Shown here piece by piece: positions 30,411-33,386 of a stretch of DNA of 33,386 bases. Origin of the DNA: Chara braunii (taxonomy: Eukaryota; Streptophyta; Charophyceae; Charales; Characeae); contig BFEA01000865.1 of NCBI GenBank assembly GCA_003427395.1, forward strand, positions 359,506 through 392,891. The letters run 5' to 3'. Position 1 is the stretch's first letter. Every line of letters starts with the position of its first letter. The notes below the pieces were generated by a model. It ran no database searches. It saw only the letters and a program-made list of their open reading frames with translations, and was not told where the DNA came from. The translations under genes were made by a program, and so were the position numbers.

Positions 30411-31290
30411 ACGCGTCTTTATGAGTTACGTGCCGTGGTGAGTTGTTCTTATTGTAGGGTCACACTTACGTGACTCTACAAGGGGTAATAATGTAGGGAA
30501 TAAAAAAACAATATTTCGTACATAGGTCTAACCAGGTGGATAGTATCTGGATTGCCCCAATGATTGCACTATCATGCTTATGCATTGAGGGGTAATCACA
30601 TGCATGAAAACGCACGTTGGAAGCAAGTCGAAAAAAAAATGACTGCGGAGATGTGGTCGGGCCGAGAGTTCAAACTTCGGCCAGGAACCAGATCACTTGT
30701 TGATCTGCATGGTAGCAGTGAAATTTATTTGCAGGCCCTGTTTAAGGCAAGTTTCAAAAGGGTCTGATGTTAGAATGGACCGTCATAGTTTTTTTTTCAA
30801 TTGATAATTCTTCCATCTTGGAATGGTAATATAAGAATTTTTTCGGTCATATAGACAGAGAAGAATAACATTTGCAAACCGGCTTATCAACTCAAAGATC
30901 TGATCTTTGATAATTTTAATATAAGGTATACAATTTTCTGTTGTTTTTTTTCACAGAGATCGTCAAGGGACTAGGATTATATCTGAGGGTTTCATGCTTG
31001 GTTGAGACTGTCCTAGTCGACCAACGTACGCCCGAACTTAGGAGATCAGCGCCCTAAGGAACAGACGGCGTTCGGGTTCACTCGGCGTTAACCAAGCGTT
31101 TCCTATACTGCAACGAGACGAGCAAACGCCCTCGGCTGACCTACCTCTGCAACTGCAGGTAAAAACTTTCGCATGTGGGTCAATAGCTCGGTAGGGATAC
31201 GCCCCTAAGGGTGGTGACAGCCCCTTAGGGAGGGAAAGTTTATGCCCCGCGAGAACCTATCCTGTCGTAAGGGACCGTGAGATGCACAGC

Positions 31291-31503
31291 CAATTGAGGA
31301 TGGGTTATGTTGTCTGTGTAAGGGGTGGATGGTGTCAGGAAAGGATGCTTGAAGCATTGTATCATAATTTTTTTGGGGAAATTATGGGTGGGAAGGCGAC
31401 GAGTAATATGTTTTTGTATGAGGGGTATGGGGAGCAGTCTTGGGAAGTACCTCCTACCGAATTGGGGGTGTGTGTATGAGGGGCTCGGTGGGATTGTTTT
31501 GTT
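31291..31503. other. Sequence beyond the truncated 3' LTR
   Basis: No similarity to the 5' LTR from here on, and no return to the 91-bp satellite. The bases are G- and T-rich. No gene is seen before 31504. Confidence 0.5.
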
Positions 31504-32034
31504 ATGTATAACAGGATCAGGAAAATAATCTTAAAAGCGAAAATGGAATTCGGCAACGAGAATGACGACAGCTGGATCAACAGGCCCAACGAGAGAGAAG
31601 GAACAAGACCAAGTGGGGAGCAGTGGACTAAAAAGAGAAAACTGTATGTAGGGTACCTGTCCAAACAAGTACTGGGCAGAGGAGCGAGAAAGCTCGTATG
31701 CAGAGGACCCCCCCCTATCAAAAAAGGGGAAGGGATATATATCTCATCAGGAAGTGAGAGCGAGGAAGAGAAAATGAGCATGAAAGAAAGGGATGTATGG
31801 GAAAGAGAAAGGGGTCGGAACCTCGCCGAGGAGGGGGCCGAAGACTGTAAGCGGCATGAGCAACAACACGTGGAGGACGAAGCAAGGCAAGGTATGAATA
31901 ACGGTGGCGAAAAAGGGGAAGACGAAAGAGGGAGCCCGCATGACGAACGAAGCGGCCATATGACAGTTGTGAGAGGGGATACACGAACCTTGAGGAGGAA
32001 TGCGAGAGGAGGGTGGATATCCCCTATAACTTGA
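31504..32034 (+). pseudogene. Unrecognised acidic/charged ORF, first part
   Basis: 176 codons, strongly charged: an N-terminal basic segment (KIILKAKMEF; KKRKLYVGYLSKQVLGRGAR), an acidic Ser/Glu patch (SSGSESEEEKM) and a Glu/Arg/His-rich stretch. The likely continuation is in another frame from about 32013 (a VDIPYNLNPKNFTGEF-like stretch), so one frameshift near 32005 seems likely. The composition resembles the N-terminal part of plant transposon or gag proteins, but I recognise no family. Confidence 0.45.
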
Positions 32035-32807
32035 ATCCTAAAAACTTTACGGGTGAGTTCAGCCCCGTGCGAGGGGAAGAGGAGGAGGAGGAGGTGCAGG
32101 ATGTCATTGAGGTTAATAATGGTGATGAAACAGATAAGATCTCGAGGCCTAGAGAAAAAGGGCGACCCTCCACAAGAGGGCCACAAGAAGGATCCTTCAG
32201 ATGGGAAGATGAATTTGGACCAACACCCAGTCACTGGTTTGAACAATGGGTTAGCGTGATCAAATATGACTGGATCATCAAGGCCAGAGAACAGATGGAG
32301 GCCGGAGTGATAGCCACGCCTTTGAACTTTTACAGTGAAGAGGAGTTGCATAAAATCGCGAGAAGAAAGAGGGAAATCTTGGCCTCCGGCTTCGGAACCA
32401 AGGGGTCAACAAAAAGGAAGGATGAGCGGGGGGCCAAGCGGTATATGACAGATGACAACGAAAGAGACTTTGCGCTACGAGCATTTGAACATAAGTTGTG
32501 TTTTGCAACATTGTAATGACAAAATTTGGATAGCATGAATGAGTTTGCTAGAAATGAGTGGGATAGAGACTAGCCAAAACTATGCCTCGATGAGTTAGAA
32601 AACAATATCTTGAGCTACTTCCTGGATGAGCTACCTTCGAAAAATTATGTACGAAACAAGGATAAGGGGTATGGGGACGGGACTGCTTGGAATGGTTATA
32701 TTGTGAGCCCGAACGAGACAAAAATTGCACCTTTGAAAAAAGACTATGAATTTGGATTGACGAACAAAGCAAGACATCGAGTGTCGGTCGAGTACAAGAG
32801 AGGTTAG
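32013..32807 (+). pseudogene. Unrecognised ORF, second part, with internal stops
   Basis: One frame runs from about 32013 to TAG at 32805-32807, interrupted by TAA-TGA at 32514-32519 and a TAG near 32571. It encodes an acidic patch (RGEEEEEEVQDVIEV), then GPTPSHWFEQWVSVIKYDWI, YSEEELHKIARRKREILASG, GAKRYMTDDNERDFALRAFE, and after the stops YFLDELPSKNYVRNKDKGYG and FGLTNKARHRVSVEYKRG. The even, protein-like composition across the stops indicates a decayed gene of about 430 codons together with the first part. Likely from a mobile element; family unknown. Confidence 0.5.
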
Positions 32808-33291
32808 GGGACCTATGGGTAAAAAGGCGTGAGGACCCCTCTTCCCTAGGAGCCTAGTCCAACTGGGTTATAAATGAGCCAAAAGTAGCAAGGATCCTGA
32901 GAGGTCAGAAAAAGTGAAAATAGAAAGGGTGTCCCTATCCTTCGCTATGGTTGAACGACCGGGTGAGCTAGTGCTGCTTTAGGTTGCAAGCCTCAACTCG
33001 AGCATTACACGCTAAGTCGGATGTGTGCATAAGGAACAACAAATTGCATTGAAAAATGAGGAGAGATATCGCACGCAGAAAACTGTGAAGGATGACCACC
33101 TTTTAACCCCTAAGACAAAGGGTGGCAAGAAGCATGGATTGCACGGGCCGGAAAGCCAAGTAGAAGAGGCACTGAGGGTGCCAGATGTCGGAAAGGGGAC
33201 ATGGTCGGCACGGGGCGGAAGGCAAATCATTCGAGGGCATTAGGGATGGCAAGGCTCGGGGGAGAAGCATGGGCTGCAAGAGGCGGAAGAG
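32808..33291. other. Non-coding or decayed stretch
   Basis: A 72-codon ORF at 33025-33243 is highly charged but has no recognisable feature. Nothing else is seen. Confidence 0.4.
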
Positions 33292-33386
33292 GAAAGGTTT
33301 GATGTACTAAGGGTGATGAATGAGACGAAAGGTTAGATGTACTAAGAGTGATGAATGAGACGAAAGGGTTGATGTACTAAGAGTGA
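33292..33386. repeat. 35-bp tandem repeat running off the window
   Basis: GAAAGG starts at 33292, 33327 and 33362; each unit contains GATGTACTAAG and GATGAATGAGAC. Two full units and part of a third are in the window. Confidence 0.92.

Larger units (their letters stand above)
11171..31290 (+). mobile_element. Giant-LTR Ty3/gypsy retrotransposon (over 20 kb), 3' end truncated
   Basis: Two direct copies of a ~6-kb sequence (from 11171 and from 25148) flank a 7.9-kb region with gag, protease, RT, RNase H and integrase in Ty3/gypsy order. The 5' LTR starts TGTCG and ends CGACA at 17280; a primer binding site follows at 17283. The 3' LTR starts with the same bases at 25148 but similarity ends near 31290, about 180 bp short. 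The element sits inside a 91-bp satellite array. All coding modules carry stops or shifts. Target-site duplication cannot be checked because the 3' end is missing; the candidate 5' copy is CCTGG (11166-11170). Confidence 0.9.
25148..31290 (+). repeat. 3' LTR, truncated at its 3' end
   Basis: It matches the 5' LTR from the first base (TGTCGGGGC) to about 31290, opposite 17102. In a ~330-bp piece (14557-14880 against the matching part) I counted about 14 mismatches by eye, roughly 4 percent. It carries three segments the 5' LTR lacks: 20 bp near 25416, 167 bp at 26920-27086 and 43 bp at 30927-30969. The last ~180 bp of the LTR, including the CGACA end, are missing from the window after 31290. 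Confidence 0.9.

Noticed and set aside
31362-32351. 329-codon minus-strand ORF
   Set aside because: It lies opposite the charged plus-strand ORF; its composition (Ser, Leu, Pro, Phe-rich) is the usual antisense shadow of a Glu/Arg/Lys-rich protein.

Overview
This is a eukaryotic, repeat-dominated window with no convincing host gene. Three degenerate Ty3/gypsy retrotransposons, several tandem-repeat arrays and one unrecognised coding-like block fill it. A plant-type U6 snRNA-like segment (plant-style 3' end) points to Viridiplantae. The wording of the pol proteins resembles elements I associate with charophyte algae such as Chara; that is an impression from memory, not a search result.

Layout. 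(1) 1-~1670, minus strand: the RNase H-integrase part of one Ty3/gypsy lineage, cut off head-to-head by (2) ~1640-4970, plus strand: a 5'-truncated, frameshifted pol (RT, RNase H, integrase) of a second lineage. (3) 4971-8916: non-coding sequence with a 26-bp minisatellite, an imperfect ~1.2-kb duplication carrying CAGTCCG palindromes, and a long CTT-rich tract. (4) 8917-11170: a ~172-bp tandem array followed by a ~91-bp array with dimeric higher-order structure. (5) 11171-~31290: a very large Ty3/gypsy element (more than 20 kb) inserted into the 91-bp array. (6) 31291-33386: unrelated sequence with an acidic, broken ORF and a 35-bp repeat running off the end.

The large element is the main interest. 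Its 5' LTR (11171-17280, 6110 bp) starts TGTCG and ends CGACA, and is followed after 2 nt by a tRNA-Asp-like primer binding site. The internal region (17281-25147) carries gag with a CCHC knuckle, protease, RT (YIDD), RNase H and a DD35E integrase of the same lineage as element (2). The 3' LTR (from 25148) lacks about its last 180 bp. The LTR is unusual: upstream of its TATA box lies a structured GC-rich cassette ending in a U6 snRNA-like segment with a T-run, and downstream of the TATA box lie a 53-bp tandem repeat, splice-like signals and two LTR-borne ORFs of unknown function. Both LTR copies keep these parts but have separate lesions.

If transcription starts at the TATA box, the ORF-bearing part of the LTR becomes the 5' leader of the gag-pol RNA, so its two ORFs would be expressed upstream of gag. 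The copy present here is broken by stops and frameshifts in every coding module, so it is probably immobile.
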